Part shown: in pieces, positions 17,595 through 26,196 of the stretch
Numbering within the stretch: position 1 is the first letter of the stretch
Layout of the letters: each line of letters opens with the position of its first letter
Assembly (NCBI GenBank): GCA_905188025.1
Contig: CAJJKI010000009.1
Location: forward strand, 1-56,358
Direction of reading: 5' to 3'
Source of the DNA: an uncultured Eubacteriales bacterium
GTDB taxonomy: Bacteria; Bacillota_I; Bacilli_A; RF39; UBA660
Length of the DNA: 56,358 nt
Notes under the pieces: generated by a model
Databases searched by the model: none
What the model was told of the DNA's origin: nothing
What the model saw: the letters and a program-made list of their open reading frames with translations, nothing else
Position numbers and translations under genes: made by a program

Positions 17595-17623
17595 TTGACA
17601 ATCTATAAACTTTATGATAATAT
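17595..17623 (+). promoter_or_regulatory. Promoter for recG
   Basis: TTGACA (17595-17600), 17-base spacer and TAATAT (17618-17623). Confidence 0.7.
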
Positions 17624-17674
17624 TAACCTATAAGAAAATACATAAATCTATTTATATTGTATGGAGGAGTTATT

Positions 17675-19672
17675 ATGAATGATTTAGAACAAGTAGAAGG
17701 CATTGGACCAAAAACAAAGGAATTATTAGAAAAATTACAAATATATACTATTGAAGATCTCTTAGAGCATTATCCTTATAGATACGAAGTACTAAAAAGA
17801 AGTAATCTTCAGGAACTAAAAGATGGTGATAAAATAATTATAGACGGTATCATTGAAGGACAACCTACCATTATCTATCTTTCACCAAAATTAAAAAAAA
17901 TAATTCTAAGAATTAATACCGGTAACAATATTCTAAATATCATAATTTATAATAAAGTTTATCTTATGGATAGCCTAAAATCAAGTAGGGGAATTACCGT
18001 TATTGGTAAATATGATAAAATAAAAAATGCTATCATAGCAAGTGATGTCCGCCAAGAACGCCTTCCTATAATTCCTAAGATAGAAAGCATCTACTATACC
18101 ACAAGTGGCTTGTCACGCAAAAGTATCTCTAAGTATATCTCAACAATTCTTCTCTCAGGATACAAGCCAATAGAGTATCTTCCATCATATTTCTTAGAAA
18201 AACATAACCTCTTAAGCAAATATGAGTCACTCTCAGAAATACACAATCCTACTGAAATTATGCTATTAAAAAGAGCCCGTCAACGTTTAAAATATGAAGA
18301 ACTATTTCTATATCTCCTAAAAATAAATTACTTAAAAGATAAAAATAATTCTTCCTTAGGAGCTATCACTAGAGAAATTGCTTATGATAAAATTAATAAA
18401 TTAATTAGTTCTCTTCCATATGAATTAACAATCGATCAAAAAAATAGTCTTGACGAAATATTAAATGATATGGCTAGTAACAACCGTATGAATCGTTTAC
18501 TACAAGGAGACGTTGGTAGCGGTAAAACTATCGTAGCCCTCTTAGCGTCATATGCAAATTACTTATCAAAATACCAAACCGCAATCATGGCTCCCACTGA
18601 AATACTGGCTACTCAGCACTATAATGAAGCCAAAAAATTATTCAAAGATACCAAAATGCATATCGAATTATTAACCTCTAGTACCACTAAAAAAGAGAAA
18701 GAACGCATCTACAATGAATTATCAAATGGTACTGTAGACTTAATAATAGGAACTCAAAGCCTAATTCAAAAAGACGTAACATACCATAATCTAGGCCTAA
18801 TAATTACCGATGAACAGCATCGCTTCGGAGTAAATCAACGTACTGCCTTCAAAAATAAAGGTCAAAAACCAGATGTCCTTTCCATGAGTGCTACTCCAAT
18901 ACCAAGAACATATGCCTTAACTATCTATGGTGATATGGATGTCTCTAGTATAAAAACTAAACCAAACGGAAGAAAAGAAGTTAAAACAATCTTCAAAAAA
19001 GAAAAAGATATTACAAGTGTCCTTGAACTAATGAAACAAGAGCTAGATCTTCATCATCAAATATATGTAATTGCTCCAATGATAAATAACGATAACGAAG
19101 AACTAGAAAATGTTACTTCTCTTGAAGAGAAAATGAACAAAGCTTTTGGAAAAATATGCAAAATAGCTTCAATTCACGGGAAACTAGATCCAACTGAAAA
19201 AAATAAAATTATGTCATCATATGAGTCAGGTAAAATAGATATTCTAATATCAACTACCGTAATAGAAGTAGGAGTTAATGTTCCAAATGCCAGTATGATT
19301 GTCATTTTTGATGCTAATCTCTTTGGCTTATCAACCATTCATCAGTTACGTGGTCGAGTAGGGCGTAGCGATATTCAAAGTTACTGTATCCTTATAGCCA
19401 AAGAATATCAAGAAAGATTGAAAATGCTAGAAAACTGTTCCGATGGTTTCCTTATCAGTGAATATGATTTCAAAAATCGTGGTGAAGGAGAACTCTTTGG
19501 CTTAAAGCAAAGTGGAGATACCGGCCTTAAATTAGCTAATGTCAAAAAAGATTTTGCTATGCTTCTAAAAGCTCGCGATGACGTCTTAGAATTCTTACCC
19601 AAATATCTTGAAAATGAAGATGCATATCCTTTCTTAAAAGAAGAATTACAAAAATTATATCATAATGATTAG
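17675..19672 (+). CDS. recG: ATP-dependent DNA helicase RecG
   Basis: RecG remodels stalled replication forks and branch-migrates recombination intermediates. The 665-residue protein starts with a helix-hairpin-like segment (QVEGIGPKTKELLEKLQI) leading into the wedge/OB domain. The helicase core has QGDVGSGKT (about 279-287), MAPTEILATQHY, ITDEQHRFGV, SMSATPIPRT, and TTVIEVGVNVPNA with QLRGRVGRS at the end. The C-terminal FKNRGEGELFGLKQSG is characteristic. Slightly shorter than the usual 680. ATG 17675, with GGAGGAG upstream, is preferred over TTG 17657. Confidence 0.97.
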   Translation: MNDLEQVEGIGPKTKELLEKLQIYTIEDLLEHYPYRYEVLKRSNLQELKDGDKIIIDGIIEGQPTIIYLSPKLKKIILRINTGNNILNIIIYNKVYLMDSLKSSRGITVIGKYDKIKNAIIASDVRQERLPIIPKIESIYYTTSGLSRKSISKYISTILLSGYKPIEYLPSYFLEKHNLLSKYESLSEIHNPTEIMLLKRARQRLKYEELFLYLLKINYLKDKNNSSLGAITREIAYDKINKLISSLPYELTIDQKNSLDEILNDMASNNRMNRLLQGDVGSGKTIVALLASYANYLSKYQTAIMAPTEILATQHYNEAKKLFKDTKMHIELLTSSTTKKEKERIYNELSNGTVDLIIGTQSLIQKDVTYHNLGLIITDEQHRFGVNQRTAFKNKGQKPDVLSMSATPIPRTYALTIYGDMDVSSIKTKPNGRKEVKTIFKKEKDITSVLELMKQELDLHHQIYVIAPMINNDNEELENVTSLEEKMNKAFGKICKIASIHGKLDPTEKNKIMSSYESGKIDILISTTVIEVGVNVPNASMIVIFDANLFGLSTIHQLRGRVGRSDIQSYCILIAKEYQERLKMLENCSDGFLISEYDFKNRGEGELFGLKQSGDTGLKLANVKKDFAMLLKARDDVLEFLPKYLENEDAYPFLKEELQKLYHND

Positions 19673-19709
19673 TAAAAAATAATTCAAAAAGCAAAAAAAC
19701 AAACTTAGA

Positions 19710-19736
19710 TTGACAAAAAACTAACTAAAATGATAT
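19710..19736 (+). promoter_or_regulatory. Promoter-like sequence before a short hairpin transcript
   Basis: TTGACA (19710-19715) and TGATATGG (19731-19738). The same TTGACA plus TGATATGG pairing occurs at 25371-25398 and 51329-51356. The -10 box is non-standard (TGATAT with 15-base spacing, or TATGGC with 18). Confidence 0.4.
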
Positions 19737-19738
19737 GG

Positions 19739-19801
19739 CCCCCATTTCTAGAACATGAAATGCCAAGTTAGAGCAGACATCAATATAGAAATGGGGTTTT
19801 T
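19739..19801 (+). ncRNA. Candidate small structured RNA with built-in terminator
   Basis: CCCCATTTCTA (19740-19750) and TAGAAATGGGG (19786-19796) form a perfect 11-bp stem closing a 35-base loop, followed by T5. It lies just behind a promoter-like sequence, in a 330-base gap without a credible gene. I do not recognise it as a known RNA family. If transcription starts a few bases in, the GC-rich base of the stem would be partly missing, so it may instead be a stand-alone terminator. Confidence 0.4.
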
Positions 19802-19931
19802 ATATGTCAAAATTAGTAAGAAACAACCTAAATTGATAAAAGTCAACCCAAATAAACTCAAAATAATTAACAAAAAATATAAAAAATATAAAATAAATAT
19901 AAACATAAAAAGAAAAGAAAGTAAAAAAGAA

Positions 19932-19972
19932 AAGTAGGTATATAAAAACATTCTTATATATCTACTTTTTAA
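19932..19972. terminator. Bidirectional terminator
   Basis: AAAAGTAG-G-TATATAA and TTATATA-T-CTACTTTT pair over 15 positions around an AAACATTC loop. On the minus strand it terminates the gene at 20003-20527. Confidence 0.75.
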
Positions 19973-20002
19973 CATTACTAAAATTTATTAACTATAAAAT
20001 TA

Positions 20003-20527
20003 TTATCTAATAAATGCCTTAGCAGCAATAAAAGTTACTACTGCTATAAAAGCTACAATCAAAATAGAGAATAACCATACTGGCATACTTTTAAGACTAA
20101 AGAAACCATCTTTATTCATACTATTAAGTAAATTAATCTTAAACATATCCAAATCTTTATGTGACTTAGATACCATTACACCTTTATAAGTAGTTAATTC
20201 TTTTTGATGCCCTTCAGTCAAAATATCTTCAGGAGTAAGCGTCTCAAGCATAACAATCTTTTGATCCAAGTAAACTGAATAGTGTAATGTAATATTACCA
20301 TGTACCATTGTAAAAGTTTTATCAGTAGGCAAAGTTAACTCATACTTATCAATCTTTTCCTTCTCATTAGAAGATACTAATACTCCTTGAAAATTACCTT
20401 CCCTAAGATTAGGATAATAATCAAACAATAATTTCTTATACGCTAACATATTGTATTTTTTTACAGCACGTTCTTTTTTTCTAAACTCATTTTCATTAAC
20501 ATATTCAATAATATAACTACTTTTCAT
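20003..20527 (-). CDS. Tail-anchored membrane protein, 174 aa, unknown function
   Basis: A cytoplasmic region of about 145 residues followed by one C-terminal helix (about 150-171, WLFSILIVAFIAVVTFIAA) and a short basic end, the layout of a tail-anchored protein. The soluble part mixes charged helices and beta-strands (EGNFQGVLVSS, KTFTMVHGNITLHYSVYLD). No motif I know is present. It is a single-gene minus-strand unit with a terminator at 19932-19972. Confidence 0.7.
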   Translation of the reverse strand: MKSSYIIEYVNENEFRKKERAVKKYNMLAYKKLLFDYYPNLREGNFQGVLVSSNEKEKIDKYELTLPTDKTFTMVHGNITLHYSVYLDQKIVMLETLTPEDILTEGHQKELTTYKGVMVSKSHKDLDMFKINLLNSMNKDGFFSLKSMPVWLFSILIVAFIAVVTFIAAKAFIR

Positions 20528-20765
20528 ATTTTCACCTAATATAATTATAACATAAAATTTCTAAAATTGTATTATTTATTCAGCAAAATCTAATTTTTTT
20601 AAATATCAAACCCTCATCATGTAAACATAATGTTAATTCTTTATTCATTTTCCATAACATTCACCATAAACATAACGCCATTTATTCTTGATATTGCATT
20701 TATCCCCATATTTTCTAATCTCCAAACCTTTATATCAAAAGTACTATCCCTATATTTTTATTTCT

Positions 20766-20966
20766 TTAATAAATTACTCCATTAATATAAGGTGGATATT
20801 GATAGTATGGTGGGTAAGGGGCAACTGGTACTGGATAAGGTCTTGGATAAAAAGCTGGTGCCAAAAGACCGCCTGTAATTCCTCCTAAAATAAATGGCCC
20901 TAAAAAGCCTCCCGCTATAAATCTATCTCCAGCTCTAGCTGGCATTCTATTTCTATATGGATACAT
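20766..20966 (-). CDS. Small Pro/Tyr-rich protein, spore coat-like
   Basis: 66 residues with a strong GAAAGGAAAG ribosome binding site. An arginine-rich start (MYPYRNRMPARAG) is followed by a Gly-rich hydrophobic stretch (FLGPFILGGITGGLLAPAF) and a Pro/Tyr tail (YPRPYPVPVAPYPPYYQYP). Such composition is typical of small spore coat or surface proteins in endospore formers. Given CotE and the YjcZ-like gene nearby, a coat role is reasonable but inferred from composition only. The flanks (20528-20765 and 20967-21209) hold only AT-rich DNA and weak tandem repeats. Confidence 0.65.
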   Translation of the reverse strand: MYPYRNRMPARAGDRFIAGGFLGPFILGGITGGLLAPAFYPRPYPVPVAPYPPYYQYPPYINGVIY

Positions 20967-21075
20967 AACTCACTTTCCTTTCATAATATTATATTATAAA
21001 GAAGAAAATATGTTAAAAAAATCCATCAAATAATCCATAAACATACAGCTTATTCATAAAAAAATAATCACCTAT

Positions 21076-21150
21076 AAAAACAGTAACCATTAGTAAAAAA
21101 CAGTATCCATCCGTAAAAATATCAGCCATTCATAAAAAATCATTATAAAA
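21076..21150. repeat. Degenerate 19-20 bp tandem repeats
   Basis: Units AAAAACAGTAACCATTAGT, AAAAAACAGTATCCATCCGT and AAAAATATCAGCCATTCAT, plus a decayed fourth, stand head to tail. All share poly-A followed by a CAGTAnCCAT-like core. Confidence 0.5.
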
Positions 21151-21209
21151 ACAAATTCAAAAAACAAAAATAATAAATAATACTACCGTAAAAACACCAC
21201 AAAAAAAGA

Positions 21210-21758
21210 CTATATCTCACGCATATAATCTTTATTCTTATAAGGATCCTTTGGATCAATACGATCTACAAATAAAATTCCATTCAAATGATCAAGTTCA
21301 TGTTGAAAAGCAATTGCTAACTCCTCACGAGCTCTTATCCTAATAGGATTTCCATCAATATCATATCCCTTAAAAGTTACCCTAGCATATCTTGGAACAA
21401 TTCCTGGTACCTCACGGTTAACACTTAAACAACCTTCACCCTCACTAGCATATATTAATTCTTCAGAATTAGATATCATTTCAGGATTAATCATAATATA
21501 ATTTTTAAATACATTCTCATCTTCCTCATGACATACTACAAAAAATCTTTCATTAACCCCTAGTTGAGGAGCCGCAAGCCCCATACCCGGTCTTAAATTA
21601 TACTTCTCCGCATATTCTTCAATTTGTGAATAGTATAAATGTTCTAACATATCGTTAATAAGTTTCTTTTTTTCTTCACTAAGAGGAAACACAACTTCCT
21701 TATTCTTAGCACGTACTCTTTTATCTTTTTCATCCAATATATCCGAAGTTTTAATCAT
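21210..21758 (-). CDS. def: Peptide deformylase
   Basis: Removes the formyl group from the N-terminal Met of new proteins; a metalloenzyme. All three family motifs are present in 182 residues: GMGLAAPQLG, EGCLSV (metal Cys) and QHELDHLNG (HExxH, metal His pair and catalytic Glu). The insert between the first helices and a length above 180 fit the Gram-positive type 2 enzyme. AAGAAGGGATAAT precedes the start. The usual partner fmt is not nearby. Confidence 0.96.
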   Translation of the reverse strand: MIKTSDILDEKDKRVRAKNKEVVFPLSEEKKKLINDMLEHLYYSQIEEYAEKYNLRPGMGLAAPQLGVNERFFVVCHEEDENVFKNYIMINPEMISNSEELIYASEGEGCLSVNREVPGIVPRYARVTFKGYDIDGNPIRIRAREELAIAFQHELDHLNGILFVDRIDPKDPYKNKDYMREI

Positions 21759-21826
21759 ATTATCCCTTCTTTCACAAGTATTTTAACACAAAATGAAAAA
21801 AAAGGGAAGAGTTTCCCTTAATTTAA

Positions 21827-22036
21827 TTAAGCAGCTACAAATGAACGAGTTCCGATAATTATTACTAATAAAATAAATAATACTAAAACGATTGCAGCTC
21901 CTGATCCGTAACCATTACCGTATCCAGCTCCATAACCATATCCTCCGTACATAGGATAGCTATATCCTTGAGAATATGTTGAACAGCCGCATCCGCAACC
22001 ACTATTAGTTCCTGAGTATCCTCCGTAATAATACAT
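21827..22036 (-). CDS. YjcZ-like sporulation-associated small protein
   Basis: 69 residues: a Gly/Tyr/Cys-rich first half with CGCGCS and repeated YGxGYG, then one hydrophobic helix (AAIVLVLFILLVIIIGTRSF). The combination of a Gly/Tyr-rich head and an xIVVLFILLVIIG-type tail is that of the YjcZ family of small proteins made during sporulation. The head is longer than in most YjcZ members, and the Cys cluster suggests cross-linking or metal binding. AAAGGAGG precedes the start. It lies 69 bases upstream of def on the same strand. Confidence 0.75.
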   Translation of the reverse strand: MYYYGGYSGTNSGCGCGCSTYSQGYSYPMYGGYGYGAGYGNGYGSGAAIVLVLFILLVIIIGTRSFVAA

Positions 22037-22196
22037 AATGATACCTCCTTTTCGTATCTATTATAGTTTACTCAAAATATTTTTAACTGTTCCTTAATTT
22101 CGCCCAATTCTTTTAAGATAATTGTCAATATATCTTTTATTTTTTTAAACTTTATGTTATACTTCATAGTAGATAAAGATAGAAAGAGGGAGTATT

Positions 22197-22895
22197 ATGA
22201 ATTTCATGGATTTTACTATTGGATTAACTGTATGCTTTTTATTAAGTTTTGTTTTAGGATTAGAGCGTCAATATCGCAAAAGATCTTTAGGCCTTCGTAC
22301 TATGATTTTAGTATCAATTGGCTCATATATGTTTGTAAGTTTTTCATTTCTTGTAGTAGGGTATGAATTAGATGTATCAAGAATTGCCTCCCAAGTAGTA
22401 GCAGGAATTGGTTTCCTAGGAGCTGGTGTAATTATCAAAGATAACGAGAAAAATCGTGTAAGAGGTTTGACTACTGCCGCTACCTTATGGTGTGATGCTG
22501 GTATTGGTATACTTTGCGCCGGTGGATTTCTAAAAGAAGCTATTATCTCATCGCTATTTGTCCTTTTTGCCAATATCATTCTAAGGAATCTTAACTCTCT
22601 TGTTAACGATCGCGTTGACGACATGAATACAACTGAGACCTGGAGTATCACCTTAAACACAACTGAGCCAAGCAAAATAATTTCTCATCTAACTGAAAAA
22701 CTAGATTCTTCTATTGAGACAAATAATTATAAAGTTAACGACAACAAAATCACATTTAATCTTTTGGTCAAAAAAAATGAAGAAAAAAAAGTACCTAAAC
22801 TAATTAACAATATAATTACAACTTATGAAATAACTAAATATGAATATAAAAAAATAGAAGAGGTAAAAAATACTGAAGAAAGCGATGAACTATAA
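22197..22895 (+). CDS. MgtC/SapB family membrane protein
   Basis: 232 residues. The N-terminal half is the MgtC membrane domain, with LGLERQYRKRSLGLRTMILV, RIASQVVAGIGFLGAGVIIK and RGLTTAATLWCDAGIG, each a conserved block around four to five helices. The C-terminal half (about 140-232) is a soluble domain, probably ACT-like, ending in an acidic tail. MgtC-type proteins support growth at low magnesium and modulate membrane ATPases; a direct transport role is doubtful. AGAGGGAG precedes the start. Confidence 0.92.
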   Translation: MNFMDFTIGLTVCFLLSFVLGLERQYRKRSLGLRTMILVSIGSYMFVSFSFLVVGYELDVSRIASQVVAGIGFLGAGVIIKDNEKNRVRGLTTAATLWCDAGIGILCAGGFLKEAIISSLFVLFANIILRNLNSLVNDRVDDMNTTETWSITLNTTEPSKIISHLTEKLDSSIETNNYKVNDNKITFNLLVKKNEEKKVPKLINNIITTYEITKYEYKKIEEVKNTEESDEL

Positions 22896-22984
22896 AGCTT
22901 TCTTTTCTTTTTCTTCATTTTGCCTCTTTGAAAAAATATTCACCGTTAAGTAACTTTACAAGAAAAAGTAGGGGAGCAGTTATC

Positions 22985-23023
22985 AAGAAAAAAACTCAAC
23001 AAATCCGTTAAGATTGTTGAGTT
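22985..23023 (-). terminator. Terminator of the pilB-like gene
   Basis: AACTCAACAA (22993-23002) and TTGTTGAGTT (23014-23023) form a perfect 10-bp stem; on the minus strand it is followed by a T-run (22987-22992). The stem includes the stop codon. Confidence 0.85.
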
Positions 23024-24294
23024 GTATTATTTTCCTGTACTGGTATTTGTTTTGCCTTAAGGCTCCTAATTCTTTCTTCAGCATTAACCTCATCATCGGC
23101 TTCCGTTAACTTAATAACTTCTTCAATAGAAGTAAGTCCTGCAATAACTTTATAAAGTCCATCTTGAAGTAATGTAATAACGTCGCTACCATATACTAAC
23201 TCCCTAAGCTGTGCCTTAGGAACTCTAGCATTAATAGCGTCTCTAATATCCGGTGAAATAAGTAAAACTTCTTGAAGAGCAATTCTCCCATGATATCCTG
23301 AAGAACATTCCGGACATCCCACAGCATCATATACCTGATTAACTTCCATATCCAAGAAATTTCTAAACATTTCTTTTTCGTATGGTGTAGTTTCTCTTAA
23401 TTTCTTACACTTATCACATAACTTTCTAGCTAACTTTTGTGAAACAATTCCTGATAAAGCTGAAGCTAATAAATATCTTTCAACTTCCATATCAAGTAAT
23501 CTCTCAATAGTAGTAAGTGAATTATTAGTGTGTAGTGTTGACAAAACTAAGTGTCCAGTAATAGAAGCTCTAACTGCTATTTGTGCTGTCTCACTATCTC
23601 TTATCTCACCAATCATAATAACATTCGGGTCTTGTCTCAAAATACTTCTAAGAACAGTAGCAAAGTCAAGTCCGATATCACTATTAACTTGTACCTGATT
23701 GATTCCCTCAATATCCATTTCCACGGGATCCTCAACTGTAATCAAATTAGTGCCTTTTACATTAAGCTTTTGTAAGAAAGAGTATACGGTTGTAGACTTA
23801 CCACTACCAGTAGCTCCTGTTACTAAAATAATTCCATTAGGTTCCGCAATCATCTTAAGTATCTTTTTATAATTATCTTCTGAAAAGAATAAATATTCAA
23901 TACCTTGCATACTTCTAGAATAATCAAGTATTCTTATAACAATCTTTTCACCCTTCTTAGTAGGTAGGGAAGATACACGCATATCCAAATCAAGTCCACC
24001 AAGATTAGTCTTAATGGCACCATCTTGAGGAAGTCTTGTCTCCGTAATATTCATTCCAGATAATATTTTTATTCTTGTAATAACATTATTTTTAACTTCA
24101 TTAGGAATATCAGCATAATCATTAAGTATACCATCTATTCTGATTCTAACCTTTAAACAATTATCTTGATGGTCAAAGTGAATATCACTAGCCCCAGCTT
24201 TAGCAGCAGCCAAAATAATACCATTAACAACGTCTACTACTGGAGTATTCACAAAATCAATATTACTTTGCATAATATCACTTATCCCTTTCAT
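23008..24294 (-). CDS. PilB/GspE/ComGA-type secretion ATPase
   Basis: Hexameric ATPase that drives assembly of type IV pili, competence pseudopili or type II secretion pseudopili. The 428 residues include the N-terminal GASDIHFDHQ motif, GATGSGKST (Walker A, about 160-168), an Asp box ITVEDPVE, Walker B (NVIMIGEIRDSETAQIA), the His box TGHLVLSTLHTN, and a Cys4 metal site CDKC...CPEC near 315-340. The N1 domain of PilB is missing, so it is closer in size to a minimal GspE. No inner-membrane platform (PilC/GspF) or prepilin peptidase is present in this window; pilin-like genes are at 49105 and 52770-54664. Confidence 0.92.
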   Translation of the reverse strand: MKGISDIMQSNIDFVNTPVVDVVNGIILAAAKAGASDIHFDHQDNCLKVRIRIDGILNDYADIPNEVKNNVITRIKILSGMNITETRLPQDGAIKTNLGGLDLDMRVSSLPTKKGEKIVIRILDYSRSMQGIEYLFFSEDNYKKILKMIAEPNGIILVTGATGSGKSTTVYSFLQKLNVKGTNLITVEDPVEMDIEGINQVQVNSDIGLDFATVLRSILRQDPNVIMIGEIRDSETAQIAVRASITGHLVLSTLHTNNSLTTIERLLDMEVERYLLASALSGIVSQKLARKLCDKCKKLRETTPYEKEMFRNFLDMEVNQVYDAVGCPECSSGYHGRIALQEVLLISPDIRDAINARVPKAQLRELVYGSDVITLLQDGLYKVIAGLTSIEEVIKLTEADDEVNAEERIRSLKAKQIPVQENNTTQQS

Positions 24295-24309
24295 TCCTAT
24301 TCTTATCTA

Positions 24310-24338
24310 ATTATATAATATATTTAATATTTTATCAA
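24310..24338 (-). promoter_or_regulatory. Promoter for the pilB-like gene
   Basis: On the minus strand: TTGATA (24338-24333), 17-base spacer, TATAAT (24315-24310). Confidence 0.65.
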
Positions 24339-24493
24339 GCAATTAATCTTAATTTTTATTTGAATTTTGTAGTGTTACATAATTAGTCCTTTATTTAACT
24401 ATATTTTACAAAAAAATCTCTTTATTATCTCTTTATTATTATTTTATTTTAAATATCTTAATTTATATGTTAAAATTAAATAGGTGGTAAAAT

Positions 24494-25309
24494 ATGAAAA
24501 TTAACAGTAAAGTAAAATATATTAAAATAGGTCATCGTCGTATTAAAATAATTATTTTAAGTACCAAAACTTCATCTTCCAAACCTTGTCCATGTATTAT
24601 GTGGATTCATGGCGGTGGATATGCTTTGGGTATGCCTGAGATGGTCTATGCTTCTCGTGTTCGTGATCTTCTAAAGGATAATGAATTAGTAGTAGTGTCT
24701 CCTCGTTATCGTCTTTCTATAACGGCTCCATATCCTGCAGCTTTAGAAGACTGTTACAGTATCCTTATATATATAAAAAATAATGCTGAGTCTCTCGGTA
24801 TTAATCCTGACAAAATTATGTTAGGAGGGGAAAGCGCCGGAGGAGGCCTTGCCCTAGCTACTGCTATTTATGCCCGTGACAAAGCTGAAGTTCCTATCAA
24901 ATATGTCTTTCCTTTGTATCCTATGATTGATTGTGATGATACCTCTAGTTCTCATGATAATCATGGCCATGTATGGAATACAACTAAAAATCATCATGCC
25001 TGGCATCGTTATTTAAGAGAACTCTATGGCACCAAGAATGTTTCACCATATGCTGCTCCTGCCAAACTAAAAGATTTTCAAAATCTTCCTCCTTTCTACA
25101 CCTTTGTTGGAGATGGAGAACCGTTCTATCAAGAAACCATAGATTTTACCAAGAAAGCGCAAGAAAATGGCATAGATGCTCACTGTGACGTATACCATTC
25201 AGACACTCATGCTTTTGATATATATCATGCCCTATCCGAAGAAGGCAAGATGGCTCGTGAAAACTTTATAAAAAATTATGATTATGTAAAAAACAAATAT
25301 CTAAAATAG
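24494..25309 (+). CDS. Alpha/beta hydrolase, HSL-type esterase
   Basis: 271 residues with the hormone-sensitive-lipase layout: oxyanion-hole HGGGY (39-43), nucleophile elbow GESAGGG (Ser114), and likely Asp207 (VGDGEPF) and His239 (SDTHAFD) completing the triad. There is no signal peptide, so it acts in the cytoplasm, probably on small acyl esters. The start follows TAGGTGG. Single-gene unit ending in a terminator. A His-rich stretch (about 154-171) is unusual but of unknown importance. Confidence 0.9.
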   Translation: MKINSKVKYIKIGHRRIKIIILSTKTSSSKPCPCIMWIHGGGYALGMPEMVYASRVRDLLKDNELVVVSPRYRLSITAPYPAALEDCYSILIYIKNNAESLGINPDKIMLGGESAGGGLALATAIYARDKAEVPIKYVFPLYPMIDCDDTSSSHDNHGHVWNTTKNHHAWHRYLRELYGTKNVSPYAAPAKLKDFQNLPPFYTFVGDGEPFYQETIDFTKKAQENGIDAHCDVYHSDTHAFDIYHALSEEGKMARENFIKNYDYVKNKYLK

Positions 25310-25311
25310 TT

Positions 25312-25335
25312 TCTTAGTCATTGACTAAGTTTTTA
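25312..25335 (+). terminator. Terminator after the hydrolase
   Basis: CTTAGTCA and TGACTAAG form an 8-bp stem with a minimal loop, then T5. Confidence 0.75.
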
Positions 25336-25349
25336 ATTATAAATTAATC

Positions 25350-25404
25350 AAACAAATGTACTATTTTATCTTGACAACTAATCTTTAATATGATATGGTT
25401 ATAT
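25350..25404 (+). repeat. Dispersed promoter-like repeat, copy A
   Basis: AACAAATGTAC, then ATCTTGACA (TTGACA at 25371), 14 bases, and TGATATGGTT (25391-25400). The same arrangement recurs at 51309-51360. A conventional TATAAT about 60 bases further on may be the working promoter for the response regulator. Confidence 0.55.
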
Positions 25405-25482
25405 TGTAATTGTTCAAAATAATTTTGTTTTTATATCCATCTCATGTTATCTATGATATAATTTTAAAAAGGGTGATATTCT

Positions 25483-26178
25483 ATGAAAAAAATATTAATA
25501 ATCGAAGATGATGATGCTATCGGCACAGGTCTAAAATATTACTTAGAAGGTGAGGACTTCACTGTCATTTTAGCACCTACAGGGAGCACTGCCCTAGAAA
25601 CTATTCAAAAAGAAAAAGATATAAATTTAATTCTTTTAGATATAAATTTACCAGATGTTTCCGGCTTTGACTTATTCCAAAAAATTAAATCAATCATTAA
25701 CATTCCTATAATTTTTCTTACTGCTAATGATCTTGAAGTATCAATCGTAAGAGGCCTCGATATGGGAGCTGATGATTATATTACCAAGCCATTTAAAGCT
25801 CGTGAATTGACTTCGCGTATCAATGCTGTTCTAAGAAGAAATAGCAATCAAAGTCAAAAAAAGTCTAATATAATTAATCTTGGCAATGTCTCAATCGATA
25901 TAAGAGAAGCCAAAGTAACAAAAAATAATGAAGTCGTTTTCTTAACAGCCTTAGAATATAAGATTCTCTTACTCCTTGTATTAAATCCTAATATTGTTTT
26001 TACTCGTGAAAAAATTCTTGCTAATATTTGGGACGTTTCAGAAGAATATGTTAATGATAACACTTTAACCGTATATATCAAAAGAATTCGTGAAAAAATA
26101 GAGGACGATCCTACAAATCCCCAAATTATACAAACAGTTAGAGGAATAGGATACAAAATAGGCAATCCTAATAAATAG
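25483..26178 (+). CDS. OmpR-family response regulator
   Basis: 231 residues: receiver domain (1-115) with acidic pocket EDDD, phosphoacceptor Asp53 (LLDINLPDVSG) and ITKPF lysine, then a winged-helix DNA-binding domain (about 132-228) with TALEYKILLLL and VRGIGYKI. It starts after AAAGGGTGAT. The kinase starts 18 bases after its stop, and ABC transporter genes follow, so this is a four-gene resistance/sensing unit. The repeat at 27439-27465 is its likely target. Confidence 0.95.
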   Translation: MKKILIIEDDDAIGTGLKYYLEGEDFTVILAPTGSTALETIQKEKDINLILLDINLPDVSGFDLFQKIKSIINIPIIFLTANDLEVSIVRGLDMGADDYITKPFKARELTSRINAVLRRNSNQSQKKSNIINLGNVSIDIREAKVTKNNEVVFLTALEYKILLLLVLNPNIVFTREKILANIWDVSEEYVNDNTLTVYIKRIREKIEDDPTNPQIIQTVRGIGYKIGNPNK

Positions 26179-26196
26179 AAAGAAAGTAGGGGTAAT

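Noticed and set aside
19755..19937. 60-residue Lys-rich open frame on the + strand after recG
   Set aside because: It has no ribosome binding site and runs through the stem and T-run of the hairpin at 19739-19801; composition simply reflects A-rich DNA.
20688..20888. 66-residue + strand frame opposite the Pro/Tyr-rich protein
   Set aside because: No ribosome binding site; the minus-strand frame has a strong one and a sensible composition.
21076..21150. Possible CRISPR array
   Set aside because: Units are degenerate, about 20 bp and directly adjacent, without spacers; no cas genes are present.
22268..22675. 135-residue open frame antisense to the MgtC-family gene
   Set aside because: It lies wholly inside a gene with strong family motifs and has no ribosome binding site.
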